From: Mycobacterium sp.
Lineage (GTDB): Bacteria; Actinomycetota; Actinomycetes; Mycobacteriales; Mycobacteriaceae
Direction of reading: 5' to 3'
Length of the DNA stretch: 64,000 nt
Assembly (NCBI GenBank): GCA_025963385.1
Contig: JAOPUT010000299.1
Coordinates: 1-64,000, forward strand
Below the pieces are notes generated by a model. It was not told where the DNA came from. It saw nothing but the letters and a program-made list of their open reading frames with translations, and made no database searches. Numbering within the stretch: position 1 is the first letter of the stretch; the number at the start of each line of letters is the position of its first letter. Made by a program: the position numbers and the translations under genes. Of the stretch, positions 62,716 to 64,000 are shown piece by piece.

Positions 62716-63980
62716 CGGCCCGGAATCGGGACCGTGATCGAGTTCTGCAGGGTGTCGATGAACGAGTTCACGTTCTTGCTCTGCACGAAGGTGGCAACGG
62801 CGTCGTACATGGCCTGCTGGAAGCTGGACGGCATCAGCTCGCCGTGGGTGATCGACAGAAGGATCTTGTCCCCCCACAACGACTTCGACGCCTGCCGCTG
62901 GTATGGGGGCAGTGACGACACGTCGACGTCGCTGCGGATCGGCACCGATCCCTTGACCTTGTTGAACGCCAGCGAGGTCGCGGGATCGGCGACGGTCTCC
63001 AGGAACTTCATGGCGTTCGCACCGTCCTTGGCGTCGGCCGAGACGACGAAGGTATCGACGATCGCGAGATATGAGCCATCGGTCCCCGGGTATGCGACGT
63101 ACCCGAAGTCCTTGCCCTCGACCGCCTTGTTGGCCACGAGTTCGCCGTACACGGAGTCGTTCATGGACAGGAAGGCGCATCCGCCGGTCGCCAGTTTCTT
63201 CGCGGCCTGGTCCCAGGTGAGCCCACCGGCACTGGGATCGGCCTGCGACACGATCTGTCCGAACCGCGCCAGAGCTTCCTTGACCTGTGCTCCGCGCCAG
63301 TCGAACTCGTCATCCCTGATGGCGTTCCAGCCGCCGGAGCCGACGACTCCGAGGAGCGTGTTCTCGAAGAGCTCGTCGGCGGTGAACCGGTCCTTGCCGC
63401 CGAGGCACAGCGCCGGGGTGCCGCTCGCCGCCACCTTGGTCAGATCATTGGCGAACGCCTCGGCCGTGTAGCCGGGGCCAGGGACCGCGACACCGGCCTT
63501 ACCGAGCACGTTCTCGTTGAACCACAACACGTTCCCGCGATGTGATCCGGTGGGCACACCCCACTGCTTGCCCTTGTCGGTCGCGGCATCCAGCAGGGTC
63601 GGCGGCAGCACGGGCGCCAACTTCGTGCGGTCGTAGACGGACGTGGCATCCGCCAGCCTGCCCGCGTCGACCCACGCACGCAGCGAACTGCCGAGGAACG
63701 TCTGCCAGACGTCTGGTGGGTCACCGGCCTGCAGGCGGGCGGCCAGTGCCACCTGGACGTTGCTGCCACCACCGCCGGCGATCGATCCATCGGTGACGGT
63801 CACGCCGGGGTTCTTGGCCTTGAAGGCGTCGAGCAGAACCTCGAAGGCCGGGTGTTCCGACGGCGACACCCACCACGACACGACGTCGAGCTTGTCGGTC
63901 GGTTCGGAGAAGTTCGCCTTCTGACCACCGCCGCAGGCCGCGAGGACCAGCGCCAGCGCGACGATCGCATGGCGTTTCAT
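62712..63980 (-). CDS. ABC-transporter solute-binding lipoprotein (family 1, sugar type)
   Basis: A 422-residue extracellular binding protein. The signal peptide ends in the lipobox LVLAAC (Cys16). The mature protein has the family-1 pattern: LDVVSWWVSPSEHPAFEVLLDAFKAKNPGVTV, LAARLQAGDPPDVWQTF, WGVPTGSHRGNVLWFNENVL and a C-terminal NAMKFLETVADPATSLAFNKVKGSVPIRSD. Such proteins deliver sugars or polyols to an ABC importer; permease and ATPase genes are not in view on the downstream side and may lie beyond the window. AGGAG precedes the ATG. Its coupling to an ABM monooxygenase suggests an aromatic or glycosidic compound, which is inference only. Confidence 0.85.
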   Translation of the reverse strand: MKRHAIVALALVLAACGGGQKANFSEPTDKLDVVSWWVSPSEHPAFEVLLDAFKAKNPGVTVTDGSIAGGGGSNVQVALAARLQAGDPPDVWQTFLGSSLRAWVDAGRLADATSVYDRTKLAPVLPPTLLDAATDKGKQWGVPTGSHRGNVLWFNENVLGKAGVAVPGPGYTAEAFANDLTKVAASGTPALCLGGKDRFTADELFENTLLGVVGSGGWNAIRDDEFDWRGAQVKEALARFGQIVSQADPSAGGLTWDQAAKKLATGGCAFLSMNDSVYGELVANKAVEGKDFGYVAYPGTDGSYLAIVDTFVVSADAKDGANAMKFLETVADPATSLAFNKVKGSVPIRSDVDVSSLPPYQRQASKSLWGDKILLSITHGELMPSSFQQAMYDAVATFVQSKNVNSFIDTLQNSITVPIPGR

Positions 63981-64000
63981 GCCGATTCTCCTGTCTTCTG

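Noticed and set aside
1-64000. CRISPR arrays, tRNA or rRNA genes, insertion sequences, prophage genes or toxin-antitoxin pairs.
   Set aside because: None were seen on reading both strands. The only tandem repeat, at 25431-25520, is a coding minisatellite without spacers.

Overview
The window is GC-rich actinobacterial DNA that reads as a rapidly growing, saprophytic mycobacterium (Mycobacterium/Mycolicibacterium group). The evidence is the exochelin-type siderophore locus, IdeR boxes, many acyl-CoA dehydrogenases and F420/LLM-type oxidoreductases, a mycobacterial hemophore-like secreted protein, and heavy use of GTG starts and 4-base gene overlaps. No rRNA, tRNA, CRISPR array, insertion sequence or phage gene was recognised.

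Region 1 (1-19.4 kb) is ordinary mycobacterial housekeeping and lipid metabolism. It holds an SRPBCC protein cut by the window edge, a PPOX/F420 oxidoreductase, a carboxyltransferase, a hemophore-like secreted protein, a DUF1295/FAD-oxidoreductase pair behind a KstR-like operator, a lipocalin-like protein, a hemerythrin, a paired acyl-CoA dehydrogenase operon, a cupin, a GAP-family membrane protein and a MOSC protein. It continues with three tiny secreted proteins (two of them paralogous and each followed by the same type of terminator), an LLM oxidoreductase, HrpA helicase, a PHP phosphoesterase, an SGNH lipoprotein and a short methylenetetrahydrofolate reductase.

Region 2 (19.5-53.95 kb) is a complete hydroxamate peptide siderophore system. 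On the minus strand mbtH, two half-size ABC exporters and one giant six-module peptide synthetase (7,587 aa) form a tightly coupled operon of about 26.5 kb. Divergent from it is fxbA (formyltransferase). Next come a precursor operon (aspartate decarboxylase panD plus L-ornithine N5-hydroxylase) and an uptake operon (siderophore-interacting reductase, two FecCD permeases, ATPase). The binding lipoprotein FxuD sits alone at the other end. Four IdeR-like boxes precede the four transcription units. Adenylation codes read by eye predict N5-formyl-N5-hydroxy-Orn, beta-Ala, N5-hydroxy-Orn, Thr, N5-hydroxy-Orn and one unassigned residue, with epimerases in modules 1, 3 and 4. Residues 1-5 match exochelin MS in order and stereochemistry. 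The sixth module has no counterpart in that pentapeptide, and FxbB and FxbC, separate proteins in M. smegmatis, are here one polypeptide.

Region 3 (54-64 kb) is catabolic: an NmrA-like reductase with a divergent TetR regulator and its operator, an HsaA-like flavin monooxygenase with an LLM oxidoreductase, a quinone-oxidoreductase-like gene behind a SigF-like promoter, and a minus-strand run of a solute-binding lipoprotein, an ABM-domain protein, an acyl-CoA dehydrogenase-fold monooxygenase and a second paired acyl-CoA dehydrogenase set.
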